DNA of 64,000 bases from Acridotheres tristis (lineage: Eukaryota > Chordata > Aves > Passeriformes > Sturnidae): assembly GCA_037013685.1 (NCBI GenBank), contig CM072908.1:2369001-2433000 (forward strand), given 5' to 3'. This document shows, in pieces, positions 39,001 through 56,683 of this stretch. The notes beneath the pieces were generated by a model. The model saw nothing but the letters and a program-made list of their open reading frames with translations. It was not told where the DNA came from and did no database searches. The translations under genes were made by a program, and so were the position numbers. Each line of letters starts with the position of its first letter. The stretch's first letter is position 1.

Positions 39001-41121
39001 ACACTTAAAAATAATTAAAGTGAAGAACACATTCCACCAGACAACACATCCCCAAGAATACAGACAAGTTTCCACTGTGGATTTTTTTTTTTTTTTTTTG
39101 GGGTCATTTCACAACAACAAATGCTCAGAGGAGGCAGCTGCTGCTCTCCCTCCCCAGGGGAGGGAGGGATGGATGTACCTCTCCCTCCTGGAATGCTCCC
39201 TTGCCATCTCTCTCCGTTTCTGTCTCTCCCATTCACGTCGGGCTTTATCCTGCTCTTCTCTATGTCTCTTCCTACGCTCATGCTCCCGTTCTTTCTCTTT
39301 CACTCTGGCATGTTTCCCTTGAACAAACAGAAATCAATTTCCGAGTGTTACCGCTCAAAATATTCACCAAAAGCAAAACTTAGAGGGGGTGAAACTGATG
39401 GGAACCTATTGCCACGACCTCTGTTGTTTACTTAAAAGGAAAATCCTGTTCTGAAAGGGGGCTGGAAAGTCCAAAGTCTGTAAGATCTTGCATGAGTACT
39501 TGCATTTAAGTAAAAAATGGTTGTTATTGACAGGAAGGCAACGGGAATGTCTCTAGGAAGGATTTTTTTTTTTTTTTTAACTTGGCAGGTACAAAGATCA
39601 GAGACCTTTCACTCAGTGAAGTCAGAGAGAATCTTATCAGGCTTCAAGGAGTAAAAGTGACCTCAGTGTCCCTGTCCCCAAGTGATTTCTGTCCTCTCAA
39701 CCACTTTCACACCCTTGTCATTCCCCTAAGGGCACTAAACACAGCCAAAGAAACAACAAAAATTTAAAGTCCTCTGTTTTATCCCCCTGCTGTGCTCTCT
39801 TTAGGCTGAGTTATTGTTTTTTACTCCACTCCCAGAAAGCAGAAGCTCCCAGGAGTGGCAAGAAGCACCTTCTGCAGAATGGCTCCGGTGCCTGCGCTTC
39901 TCTTTCCTCTTCTCATCCTTCCTGTGATGGGTTTTTTCTTTCCGGGACATCTGCTGGGGTGGTTTGATAGCCAAGGAATCATCTTCTTCTCCTCTGAAAG
40001 GCAGGACAGGAAGAAACTCAGGGAGGTGACAGGAAATCCAAAGATTCCCTTGGTTTGAAAAAATTCCCATTTTGTGTTGGATTTCCACAAGAAGCCGAAA
40101 TCAAAACCGGAACACAACGCTGTTAAATCTTAACCAGTGCTTCAAAAAGTTACCCAGGTGTGCTCTGTAAAAAAAGATTTCCACTTCTGCACACTACAAA
40201 AATTAGATTTTTCCCTTCAGATATTTGAAACCCTCCTTTCAGGACGTTGAAAGGTTCATTTTTTTTTCTTTTTATTTCCTCATTCTTACCTGTCTTCCAT
40301 GGAGTCTTCCCTCCTGTAAGGTGAGTTCCTGATGGTGATTTCCATGCGATGGTCTCTCAGCTCCCCCTCTTCAAGAGAATCCCTCTTGGAATCCCTGTCA
40401 TCTGACTGAGGAGAGGGGAAAATTCCATTTATTTGTATGGCTCAAAATGAAAAAAAATCAAGTATTTACTGAAGTCTTCCATTGCTGGCTCAAAAAATCA
40501 GCCTGGACTGGTCACACCTGTAAAATCCACTGATTTATGACAATGATTATGATTTATGATTTTTGAGTGCATTAATTTGACAGAATTAGACAAAATTAAA
40601 CACTGAGGAGGATTGTAGTAACTACTGCATGTTTTTTTCCTGCAATAATTATTTTGTACATAGCTGTACAAAAACAAACAGCAACATCAAAGTGATTCCA
40701 AATCAATTATTTTAACCCACTCTTCTAGAAAATCTTTAAAAGTTGTTCCTTGAACTGCAACTCCCAGTTGATTGCATTAATTTATTTATCTTTTCTGACC
40801 AATAATTATAGCAAAGCACAGCATATAATGCAAGACCAATGAAATCTTCACAAAGCATCATATTTTTGTTAAACTTTGGACCACACAAAAAAAATTCAGC
40901 TGACAGAACACGAGAAAAATCAGGATACAGGCACTGCACGCCATTAAAATGCAGTTTTCTATTAATAAAACAAAAAATTCCATTAAAATGAATCCCAAAG
41001 GGCAGCTTACATTTTTCATACGTTTGATCTCTGCCTTCTCCTCTTGCTCCTTCCTTCGCTTCTTCTCCTGGAGAATCTCATCTAAAGTTTTCACTTTCCA
41101 AGAATCCTTTTCATCACCCAT
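27056..41121 (-). CDS. CDK11B: Cyclin-dependent kinase 11 (PITSLRE kinase), 770 aa, 19 coding exons
   Basis: Exons in transcript order: 41011-41121, 40290-40405, 39869-39993, 39179-39317, 38535-38665, 37278-37400, 36101-36199, 35868-35996, 35092-35157, 34425-34600, 33848-33938, 33499-33620, 33070-33175, 32436-32557, 32172-32279, 31282-31398, 30891-31039, 29218-29407, 27056-27148. All join in frame. CDK11 is a nuclear Ser/Thr kinase that pairs with L-type cyclins in transcription and splicing, and its short p58 form acts in mitosis (family knowledge). Seen: an N-terminus starting [17 protein letters not shown]; Lys/Arg/Glu-rich coiled stretches; an acidic poly-Glu exon (35868-35996); the internal Met332 (MSEEEERE) that matches the p58 start; glycine loop EGTYGVV; catalytic Lys442; PITSLRE 454-460; HRDLKTSN 535-542; DFG 555-557; activation-loop Thr575; C-terminus GPGFSLKF. 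Single copy here, whereas human has a duplicated pair. Exon 3 and exon 5 donors (GTGCTT, GTGACT) are weak. Confidence 0.96.
27149..27904 (-). other. CDK11 last intron, unique part
   Basis: AT-leaning intron sequence between the last coding exon and the repeat complex at 27.9 kb. Nothing else is recognised in it. Confidence 0.5.
27905..28530. repeat. Diverged tandem repeats (tttgggaagggaaactggac type) in the last CDK11 intron
   Basis: Recurrent segments 'tttgggaagggaaactggac', 'ttccctgccagtccagg', 'cccaacaaaagcccag' and 'gctctggagctgtgccacac' occur four or more times in the same order. The 'gccacactcac(c)ag' parts resemble the exon-donor unit of the neighbouring array, so this may be an older, diverged section of it. 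A CR1 fragment interrupts it at about 28009-28170. Confidence 0.8.
28009..28170 (-). mobile_element. CR1 LINE 3' fragment
   Basis: 'aatcacaaaatgaaccaggc', 'tggaaaagacctttgagatc' and 'atcaagtccaacc', followed by 'gggatggtgactccac' and 'ctccctgggca', match the CR1 3' region read on its antisense strand. The element is therefore on the minus strand. It is truncated and non-coding, and sits inside diverged tandem repeats of the last CDK11 intron. Confidence 0.85.
28531..29235. repeat. 32-35-bp minisatellite carrying copies of the CDK11 exon 18 end and 5' splice site
   Basis: About 20 units. On the minus strand each reads GGCTACAGCCAGCTG followed by GTGAGTGTGAC and then a short linker of two types (ATGGCTG-like or CTGTCCTGGG-like). 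The unit nearest the exon (29209-29235) is the real exon 18 end (GYSQL) with its donor at 29218/29217. Some units have lost one base (CAGCTGTGAGT), but all keep GTGAGT. The array fills the start of the last CDK11 intron. Confidence 0.95.
29505..30515. repeat. 80-bp minisatellite in the CDK11 intron before exon 18
   Basis: About seven near-identical copies of an 80-bp unit (contains 'attctattaatttggtgtaa' and 'ttctgacagttgggtattaa') run from about 29510 to 30060. Diverged shorter units ('tgggtattgggtataattct') continue to about 30515. It lies about 100 bp intronward of the exon 18 acceptor (29408). The minus-strand open frames of 60-70 codons here are repeat by-products. Confidence 0.93.
31050..34400 (-). 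other. CDK11 kinase-domain introns
   Basis: Introns of several hundred bases between 31.04 and 34.42 kb hold no further gene. They are AT-leaning, without recognisable transposons or arrays. Several carry strong polypyrimidine-AG acceptors on the minus strand. Confidence 0.5.
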
Positions 41122-41142
41122 TTGAGTTCAAAAAAACACCCT
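41122..41142 (-). other. CDK11B: CDK11 5' UTR part of the start-codon exon
   Basis: On the minus strand a pyrimidine-rich tract ending TTTTACAG (acceptor at 41143-41144) is followed by 21 nt and then ATG GGT GAT. This indicates that the start-codon exon begins at 41142 and that a non-coding first exon lies upstream in the CpG island. Confidence 0.7.
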
Positions 41143-41779
41143 CTGTAAAAGAAAGAGAGGTTGAAAAATCCCACAAATAAATCTGCTTTACATCCATTTT
41201 TTTCAAAGCAAACATTTAATATTCTATTTTTGAGCAAAGCCACGCTGGAGTAGATTTATGGTGAACCAGAAATGTTTGTTTTAAACCCAAAGGAAAGATT
41301 CTGCTAAGAACTCAGGGAGCTGCTGGAGGGCACAGAAAACAGAGTTTATGGCCAAGGTTTGGTGCCACACGTTTAATAATGATCTGAGACTTCGGGGGAG
41401 TTAAGAAAGCTTGGGGAAATAGGACATGAGGAATGCAGAATTTATGGGAGATCTGACAGAACTCCTAAGGAAGAAAATAATGAAGAAAATTCAGTAACTA
41501 TGCTGAAATCAGCTGTCACTGAGGAAAAGGAAATTCCAGCACGACCACCAACCAAGAAACAAAAAAGACTGAACATGGAACTAATTAGCACCAGAAGAGA
41601 AAAAATAATTAACCGGCAGAAAACAGAATATTAATTAACAAGAGAACTACGACACTTATACCAATGAGCACCAACTCCTTGGTTTACTGAAATGACAAAC
41701 AGCAAAAATTTGACAATTCAGAGTTTGAATTGCGGAACACTCCGAGCACCCAACTCTGAGCCAACCCATCGCTGCGTCC

Positions 41780-42180
41780 CTCTCGTGTGGCGCTCCCGCT
41801 TTGTCGCAGCCCGCGGAACGGAGCCGATTTTGGCGGCCAAGCCCGGCCCTGGCCCGGGGGAACGGAGCAAAGAGCCCCGCGGCCCTCCCGGAGCGCCGCC
41901 ACCCGCGGGCCCGCCCGGGGCCTCCAGCGGGGCCGCTCCGCCACCCGCCCTCAGCGCTGGGGCTCCCCCATAACCCCGAGAGCCTCCCCGGTGTCCCCTC
42001 AGCCCCCGGTGTCCCCTCAGAGCCCTCAGAGCCCCCGGTGTCCCCTCAGAGCCCCCGCGCTCCCCCCGGCCCCGCTCACCGCCGCCGCCACCGGGGACTG
42101 GGGGAGCCGCGCGCGAGTCACGCGTCACTTCCGGCCGCCGCCGCGCCCCGATGACGTCAGCGCCGCCTCACGGCGCGCTA
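41780..42180 (-). promoter_or_regulatory. CDK11B: CDK11 CpG-island promoter with ETS and CRE motifs
   Basis: CpG-dense sequence upstream of CDK11. On the minus strand a good donor (GCGGCG|GTGAGCGG, exon edge at 42080) fits a non-coding first exon of roughly 42080-42150. Just upstream are CACTTCCGG (42126-42134), which is an ETS/GABP-type site, and the perfect CRE palindrome TGACGTCA (42152-42159). These are typical of housekeeping TATA-less promoters. The exact start site is inferred. Confidence 0.75.
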
Positions 42181-42770
42181 ATTAACGAAAGGCGTTAATG
42201 AGCCGTTAATTGAGGCTGCCCCAGCCACAGGAGCGTTAATTAATCTCCAGGCTGGGCCTGTTCAGCAATAAAGCCAGAGAAAAGCCGGCAGGGGTGGCAA
42301 TGGAGGCGTTGGCACCACAGGGCCGCCGTTAATTACAATTAAAGCGCGGAGTTTGATTGAATAACATGGAACTGAGGGGGAGTGGGCAGGGTAAAGATCC
42401 CTAATTATCCATCCCCCATCGGATATCCATCCCCATATATATCCATATATCCATATATGACATATATGGATATAATGACAAGTTAGAAACACAGGGAGTG
42501 TTGTAACACTTTGAACCAGCACCTCAGGAATTCATATTTAAGGAAGACTTGCTCTGAGTGTATTGAAAAATGTAAAATAAATTTGCAGAGCTCGTCCTCA
42601 TCACAGGTACCTGAGTGTGGCCGGCAGAAATGCAGTGAAACTCTAAAATATTCCCAAAAAATGAATATTCTGGGCAGCACTGCTTCTGTCACAGCACAGG
42701 ATGGAGCTGGGCTGTGACAACCTCGAGAATTCTTAACAAAGAGCAAAAAACTCCTTGTTTACACAAAATG
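42181..42770. other. Gap between the CDK11 promoter and the SLC35E2 3' end
   Basis: Short intergenic sequence with TTAAT-rich words (about 42178-42245) and an ATATAT/CCATATAT stretch (about 42430-42475). No gene is seen. Confidence 0.5.
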
Positions 42771-44851
42771 AGATTTATTTATGGTCTGATTGGAGAATAA
42801 AAAGGTTTTATGAGGGGACAGCCATGAGGTTGGTTTGTTTAATCTAAGGAGAGCAAAGGCTGAAAAGAGGACAAATGAAAATACACGAGATGAAAACTGG
42901 AACAAAAAGCCCAGCAGGACAGGGGGGTTGTGCTGCCCCCCATGAGCTTCTCCAAGGGTTCCAATCCCATTCCCAAATCCTCCCAGGGCTCTGTTTGGTC
43001 ACAAAAAAAGCCAAAAACCTGCTGGGTTTTAAAATGAACCTCAAGCAGCTGCTGGTGGGATTTATGCAAGAGAAAAGCTGGGATTTCTGGACCTTAAAGC
43101 AGAAATATGACACAAGCCACACTTTTTTTTTTTTTTTTGTAGTTGTACTTTCAAAAATCTTGGTGTATTTGGCAGAAAACAAACAACCCACAGAGCTCCA
43201 CGCCACAGTCCACAGCTTTTATAAAAGTGACAGAAGTACAAAAAGAAAACAAAATACCACAGATATATATCACATACACAAGGATGAAAAAATTGGCATT
43301 TCCCTCCCTCAGATCTTTGGGGAATCTGCCCCAGGCAGCCACTCAGGTGTGGAAATGCAATCACAAGTGGAAATGTAATTTTACAGGAATTTCAGTGGTA
43401 ACTTCCTGTTAAAGACCACTATATATCCATGCTCGAGGAGTAGCAATTATTAAAATCCACTCATTTTCATTTCAGTTTTGTTCCCAAAACGTCCACGTAA
43501 ATGTTTTTGTAGCTACATGTGCGCTTTTTTTTTTTGCCAAAACTATTGACTGTTCTTGAGAATTTTGAAAAGGAAAGTTAACTTTTAATCTTTCATCTAC
43601 CACAAAAACAAATTTCCTTTAAAAAAAAAGGAAACTTATGAGCAGCAGAAATAAAGATTTGCCTCAGTTTATGGTCAATATTCCCCCCATCTGTCACAGA
43701 TGCCTCTGAGATTTCTTTACATAACCAGAAATTAGATATTTTACACACAGGTCAGACTCATAACCCTGAGTTTCTAAAAGGCAGCCTTTTGTTGCACTCT
43801 TAGAGATAATATTAAAAAAAAATCAATTTTTTTTCCTCATGCATAATAAAATGAAATTAAAACAACAAAATGGTTTCTTACAGAAATAATGAGATCCTGC
43901 TTCCTTTGTCACCACAATTTTCAGTGGGTTTTTTTTTTTTTTTACCTCCAAGCAGCTACAAGTATTGAATTGAACATTCCATATACACAGGGTATGTGTG
44001 TGAATACTTGCATTTCAGTTTTGTCAATAAATTATCAGAATAAGATATTTCCACGTTATATTTTAGGAAGAAAACCACTACAAATCCTGGATTTGTAGTC
44101 AGCAGTAGGTGCTCACCACAGCTCACTTCCCACAGTTTGCTTCAACCAAACCTATAAAGTTGTTTTTTGGGAGAGTAGGGTGAGAATTCTAATCTCTCTT
44201 AGAATTATGGAATATCCTGAGTGGGAGGGGACCCACAAGGATCATCCAAGTCCAACTCCTGCCCTGCACAGACACCCCAACATCCCATCTTGTGCTGTCC
44301 CAATGTTCCTGGAGCTCTGGCAGGTTTTGGGGGCCCCAAAAGCCCTGAAGGCTCGAGGTGAGGCCACCCCAGGGCAGAGCAGAGTGGGACAATCCCCTCC
44401 TTGGACCTCTTCCATCTCTACACCACACAGCAATGCTGGAGGATGCAGGAAATGCAGAGCAACAACCAGGAATTCCCACGAGGCACCAATTCCATCCCTC
44501 TGCCAGCAGAATTCAGTGGTGGGGTCACATTTTCACATTATTTGGATGGGGAGGGACACAGGAATTGTTTTCCCACAAGACACCAAAGTTCTTCCACCAA
44601 CACAGGCTTGGACATGACTTGTAGTCGAGGAAACACAACAATGCCCACGTTTACCACATTCCATCCTCTCTTTGAGGCATCAGATTCCCAAGGCTTTGCT
44701 GGATCCTTCCCAGCTCCTTCCTGCTTCAAGTCCTGGGCAAGACCTGCCAGGACCTCAGAGGAACCAAAGGAACTCAAAGGAACCAAAGGAACCAGCACAT
44801 CCAGGAGGGTTTCCTTGGAGCCACGCTGGGCTGGGAGGATGAAGAGCCCCA
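42771..44851 (-). other. SLC35E2B: Probable SLC35E2 3' UTR
   Basis: About 2 kb after the SLC35E2 stop with no other gene. On the minus strand a candidate AATAAA (plus-strand TTTATT) lies near 42774-42779. A CR1 fragment (44199-44335) is embedded. The long UTR assignment is inference. Confidence 0.4.
44199..44335 (-). mobile_element. CR1 LINE 3' fragment
   Basis: 'agaattatggaatatcctga', then 'gggacccacaaggatcatcc' and 'agtccaactcctgccctgca' followed by 'cagacacccca', is the antisense strand of the CR1 tail in its passerine form. Truncated and non-coding. Confidence 0.88.
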
Positions 44852-50793
<5,942 letters not shown>

Positions 50794-50869
50794 CTAAGAG
50801 GGGGAAAGAAAGGAAAAAAAAACCATTTGTGACATTTTACATCCCTAATGCAGCAAAGACAGCACATTT

Positions 50870-52900
50870 CACCTGCTTCTTTATCTTTATGAAAGATAAA
50901 GAGACCTTCAGGCTGGATTTTGAACTCCTGGTGTCTTCATGCCAAGATAAAGCAACAAGAACTTATCTTAGGGAGGCTTTTTATTCTAAAATAACAGGCA
51001 CCCACCATTATGTAGTGGTCCACAAAACCATTGTATTTTTATGTCCTTTTTCCTCTGGAGCACCTCAGCACAGCCTTTCCAATTGTAACTAACTCGTCTT
51101 GCAGATTCTACAGCATCTTTGATCTCAAGCTGTCTTTAAACACTCCCCAGAAAAATCTTCCCAACCCAGCAAATCCAAGCAGGAACCTCTGCCCTTAGTT
51201 CTAATTAACCTGTTATCAACGTGAGTCAAAGAGATCAATAATCAAGGCCTGTAACTCCCAGTAATCACTGAGCTACCCTGGTAAATGTATCCCAGTGAAA
51301 AAAGTAGGGAAATCTGTCCAAGAGCTGGTTATCTATTTAATTACATGGGAGTAATGCAACCTTCCTCGTTTTGCTGCACCTTGCAATTCAATATTAGCCC
51401 TTGTAACTAATTCTTAAAGCCTTTTTAACAGACTTGGCAGCAAGAGGCATTAAATGATTTGCAACCAGAGTTTTTTTGTTTACAAATTACACAAAATGTT
51501 GCAAGTTACAGTAGCAGAGTAGAGGGAACAACAAAACCTCCCCGTGGTTTTTACTCCTCTCATAATCAAAGGCAACAGAAATACAAAAGTTGTAGCAAGA
51601 GCTACTGCCCCTGTCTTGATTTTGTGAGTAGTTCACTCTATTTTCTTAAGATTTTATTTTTAATGCTTTTTACATGTCTAATGTGGCATCTCAAATAAAT
51701 CACAAAGAGGTACTGAGGAGTTAAATATCTCGTATCAGTGTCAATATCCTACACAGCAGCTACTTCAGTGAAATTTTCCATTCCTCACATTCCCTAGTTA
51801 CTACAGCCATGCACTGAACATTTCCATGCCTTTATCTCTTCCCATTTTTTCCAGGGATTCATGCCAGCAGCACACTGAGGTATGGGACCCTCTGACACGA
51901 ACACATTAAACCATCAACCTGTGCTAACCCAGTTTAACACAAAACTTTGAAAAAAGCTACATGTTCTCCAAGAGAATTTGTTAAGAAAAATGGATTCTCG
52001 ACTCTTACTCCTTTTCCAGGTCATTAAAAAAGTATCCCTCTACATAGAACAGTTATTTATCACAGCTCTTAAAATATCTTTTCTGTTTATCCAACTTAAT
52101 TAAAACCAAGACCAATTGAGCACAACCAAAGCCCCACCCTCAGCAGCGATATCAGATTTGATATCACTGATTCTACACACGGCAAGAAGCAGAACAGCAA
52201 ACAAGAACAAAAACTACTCCCCTAAATTACTGATATCAGATTTGATATCACTGATTCCACACACGGCAAGAAGCAGAACAGCAAATAAGAACAAAAACTA
52301 CTCCCCTAAATTACTGACCTGCTGGCTTAAATCAATTGGAAAGTCTAAATGGGCTGAAAGAGTTCTCCATCTGGAACTAATTCAGTCTTCCTCCCTCAAG
52401 GCCAACCAGCAGCTGATGTTTACCAACAGATGAAAACGTGGCAGTGGTTGGCAGTTGTTTCTCTTGGATTACTCACAAAGACTCAATCTTCCAGCTCAAA
52501 AGAACCAGCAGAGTGAGCGCTTCTTACACTCCTGGTATTTTCTCCAAGCCTTAACTACGCTCCCAGTAACAATTACCGTGAAAAAAATACCCACAAAGAG
52601 CTTTAGAAAGTCGGCTTGCCACAAACAGACACTAAAGGTCAATTATGTTGCAAGGGTTTGAGAAGCTGGCGCTGATGTGACAGTGAAAAAACAAAGATTT
52701 GTGTCCATGACCCTTCATGAGTTACGCAAAAGGTCACTCAAACATTGCTCCCAACGCAGCAAATGCACAAAATTCAGCACCGTGAGCAAGCCCCACTCAT
52801 TAACACCGCTTCGTTATGGCAAAAATAGCAGCCAAGATGCTACAAACAACACAAATACAACAGAAGACGCTGAAAGGCTGAAAAGCTGAAAAGCTTAGCA
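50870..52900 (-). other. SLC35E2 5' intron
   Basis: About 2 kb between the 5' UTR exon and the CpG island. No conserved coding sequence is recognised. It holds the 84-bp duplication listed separately. Confidence 0.5.
52146..52316. repeat. 84-bp tandem duplication
   Basis: Two near-perfect copies of an 84-bp unit that begins 'gatatcagatttgatatcac' and ends 'actcccctaaattact'. They differ at only a few bases (ttctac/ttccac, caaaca/caaata). It lies in the SLC35E2 5' intron. Each copy has two GATATC palindromes 6 nt apart. Confidence 0.93.
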
Positions 52901-52949
52901 CTTTGTGGCACTCCAGCTGTGTTTGTGCTCACCCACTGCCAGAGCCTTC

Positions 52950-53960
52950 CCTCCGCATTCCCAACCAGCTCCCCGCGCTCTCCATCCCCATTCCCGCCCG
53001 TGTCCCTGTGCCCGCATCTCCCGGAGCATCCCCCGCCCCCGAGCGGGGTCCGGAGCCCCAGCCCTGGGGCCCGGGGGTTTTCCAGCACCGCCGTCCCCCT
53101 GCCCAGGCCCGGCTGGGACCGTCCTCTGCGGCAGCGCCCGCCGCTCCCATCCCTCCCGGTAACCCTCCATCCCTCCCGGTATCCCTCCATCCATCCATCC
53201 ATCCGTTCTCCATCCCCGGAGCTCTCAGAGCATCCCGGCCGGCACCTGCGCTCCCACAGCTCCGGTAACAACCACCGGGCTCCGGTAATACCTGGCAGCA
53301 CCCGCCCATCCCCTGCCGTGCCCGGAGCCCCGGCCGGGCCCCGCGGGCTGACCGGGCACCGCGGCACCGAGCGCCGAGCTCGCCCCTTTGTCACCGCGGC
53401 GGCGGGGAAGCCATTTTACCAAAACCACGAGGAAACCAAGCAAAGCAGAAAGGGGTTACAGGGCACGCACAGCCGGGTGGAGCCGCGCAGAGCGCTGCGC
53501 TGCGGGCCGCCCCTCACACCGAGCCGGGCGGGATGCCCAGCGCCGAGGGGACCCCCGGGGCGGAGGGGCGGAAGCGCGGCGGCCCCGCCGCCCGGGAGGA
53601 GCCCAGGCTGCGCTTCCCGCCCGTACCGGGGAAGTGACGCCAAGCGGGTCGGCCCCGGAAACGCCGCCGGGACCCCTCCGCAGCCATGTAGGGCCCGCGG
53701 CCGGGGCGGGACGCGACGCGCGGCCGTCGCCATGGACGGCAGGTACGGGCGGGGCGGGCCGGGTCGGGCCGCACCACGCGCGGCGGCGCGGGGGCGCCAC
53801 CCCGCGTTCCCCCCGCGCCTCACCTGGAAACGCCCGTGCTGGGGATGGGGGGTCGCGGGCGGTTCCCCCCCGCTGTGGGGGTGGTACGGCCTCCCGTGAC
53901 GGCCCCGCTCTCTCTCCCTCAGCGGCGCCGCGGCTCCGGCGGGGCCGAGCCTGCCCAACC
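52950..53960. promoter_or_regulatory. CpG island, probable bidirectional promoter of SLC35E2 (-) and the membrane-protein gene (+)
   Basis: About 1 kb of CpG-dense sequence between two genes that point away from each other: the SLC35E2 start is at 50.6 kb on minus, and the plus-strand start codon is at 53732. No TATA box is seen next to the plus start. A (CCAT)n run lies at about 53187-53205. The long open frames on both strands are what GC-rich sequence gives. The SLC35E2 first exon was not pinned down. Confidence 0.7.
53686..53691 (+). promoter_or_regulatory. Start-stop mini-uORF (ATG TAG)
   Basis: An ATG immediately followed by TAG in a good context (gcagccATG) lies 46 nt before the main start codon of the membrane-protein gene. 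If transcription starts upstream of it, this minimal upstream ORF would lie in the leader. The start site is unknown. Confidence 0.5.
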
Positions 53961-56650
53961 TCACCCCGCGGCACCGGCAGCTCATCCCCACGCCCTGCGG
54001 CCCCGTGAGTACAGCGCTGCTGCGGGCTCATTGCCGGTGTCCTCCGCGTTTCTCTGCCCGGGGGGTGGGATGGTAAAACATGGCTCAAATCCGCGTCCCG
54101 AGTCAGGTGCGTCAGGGAGATCCGCGCGGCGAGGCTCGGCACAGCTCTGCTGGCAGCATCGTGGAGTGTCCTGCGCTGGGGGAGATCATTGATCCAGCTC
54201 CTGGCCTGCACAGACACCCCGAAATGCCACCCTGACAGCTCTCAGGGCTGTGCCCATTCCCTCTGGGGAAAGCTTTTCCCAAACCTAAACCCTTCCTGGC
54301 GCAGCTCCAGCCGTTCCCTGCTCCTGTCGCTGTCCCAGAGCAGAGATCGGAGCTGTCCCGCAGGAGGAGCTGCAGCCCCAGAGCTCCCCTCAGTCTCCTC
54401 CAGCGGAAAAAACAAATGTTGAATTCCTGCCAGGGTGCTGCTCCACCTGAAGTATTTTAATAAAAGAAAATAAGGACTTTGCCTTACTGAGAACTGTCGT
54501 TTTCTAAAACTTAACGTGTGGGGAAAATTATTATTTCCAGGCTCTGGCAGGAAATTGCTCTTGGCAATCTTCATGTCATAGATTATAACACCATGGCCTT
54601 GTGAAGCACAAAGACAGGCTGTGGGTATAAACAAGGACAATCTAAGCTGAGATTAATTATGAAATAAAGTTAGACTTCTCCCTTCCTCAGCAGTTTGGGA
54701 GTTTCAATCCCATCGTGGAGTTTCTCTTCCTTTTCCTAAAGGAAGCCCTGCAGTCTCATTTACCCCACTCGCCTAAAAATGTGATTTTTAGGAACAGTGA
54801 GTTTATTCTGCATGATGTGTTCAGGAATTTTCTCCCTTTACAGATAAAACCATGTTCAGAGCTCTCATTCCCTGTGAAGATCTACTTCTGTGTCACTATT
54901 CTGTCCCTGCTGAGTGTCATAGGGCTGACCATAGAGACCCTGGTGCGCCAGGCTGAGGAAGATTTCACCATTTCCTTTATTCAGTTGGTTGGAGTTGGTA
55001 AGAAACCCAGTTTGGATGGAGTAAATAATGAAAATAATAATAAATAAATAATGTGATCAAGCAGGAGCTGAAGTTTCTTATATAAGAGATACTGAATGTT
55101 CAGCTATGCCAGAAAAACTCACCAGTTCTTATTTTAATGACTGAGCCATAATGTGTTGGAAATTCAGGTGTCCACAGGCCAAGCTTCCTTCCTTGGGTAT
55201 TTCCAATCAGAGCTTCAGAAAATTCTGGAGTCCATATGTATTAAACAGAAATTAACATGAAAATAATAGACTCAAGGATTTCAGCAAATTTCACATGCAT
55301 GTGCATATATCTCTGCAAAAAGCTTGATGACCAAAAAAGAGCTTATTTTCAAATTTGTACAGATTTCTGTGGATTTAACAGCTGAGTTTGCAAAACAAGG
55401 AAATACCATTTTAAGCCTTCCAGGTCTTCCTGAGGTCATGTCCAGAAAATCCCATGATTCACTTTGGAATTGGCCAGTCATTTTCCATTTTCTTATCTAA
55501 GGGCAGTGAAAAAGGAAGTTTGTTCACTGAAAGTTTATTTAGAGGGAGTGAAATTATTATTTAATTTGAAAATTTGTACAACACTGTCCCCATGTCCCAG
55601 CACAGCAAATGTGGATGAGTTGATGTGTGGAATTCAGGAAGCAGTGCTTTGCAAAGAGAAATTAATTGTTACTTTGGCTGTAGTAAGAATTAACCAATGT
55701 TTGCAGCAGCATCCTGTGAAAGAACAAAGCCTTTGCCTTATGGAAGTTTTACCAAAAAAAGCATAAAATTCACAGTGACAGCTGACTGAGGGCTTGATGT
55801 ATTTTATAAAAATAAAACTCAGACCTATCCTGACCCAATTCTTCTTTGGATTATAGTTTGCAGGGTGGGGTGTTTCAAAATTTCCACACTTAAATAAACT
55901 GAATCCAGTCCACGTTCAGTTCCACACACAAAGCCTGTGCAGTGGGCAGACCACAGAGGCAGCACTATGGAGGCTGTGTGTGAGTAATAAACTGCTTTTT
56001 AGTCACCTGAATTACTCTGGGAAGATGATTAGATTTCAGTTCGGTGCTGTTTCATTTAATTCAAATAAACAACTGGACAACACGTTCAGTGTGGTAGTCA
56101 TAGAATGGCCCAGCCCAGCTGCCAGTTTGGATAATACACTGCCATTTCCACGTTGTTACTTCACAAGTAATTAAAAAATTAACCAATTATTGAACTTCTT
56201 GTGTGCTGAACACAGCGGGGAGTGCTGGAATTCCCTGATTCGAGCTCCTTGGTGAGAACAAAGACAGAGGAGCCTCAGGGACCCTTTGATCCACACAGTG
56301 GCTCCCAGGCTGGGACCTGTGGCCCGGCTGGAGCTGGCACTGACACTCCCTGTCGTCCCCAGTGTTCTGTGTGTATTATGTGAGCAGGGGCATCCTGCAG
56401 GAGAACCGCCAGGAGCTCGTGGTGTTCGTGCTCTCCATCGTGCTCGTGATGCTGCGCTCCGTCATCAACTTCAGCCTGCTGCCCTCGGAGCACAAGGCAC
56501 AGCTCCTGGTCAGTCCCTGCTCTGCCCCTTCCCCTCCTTCCCTCCCTCCCTCCCCACTGCTGCCTGCCTGCCTGCCTAAATCCAGCAACATGTCTGTGGC
56601 AACGCTGATTGTAGCATTTTTTTATATATATATAAAATTAGAATTATATC

Positions 56651-56683
<33 letters not shown>

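Noticed and set aside
52919..54217. Long frames on both strands of the CpG island (up to 326 codons)
   Set aside because: Expected from very GC-rich sequence with few stop codons. Splice sites and the conserved reading frame support only the short exons at 53732 and 53923.
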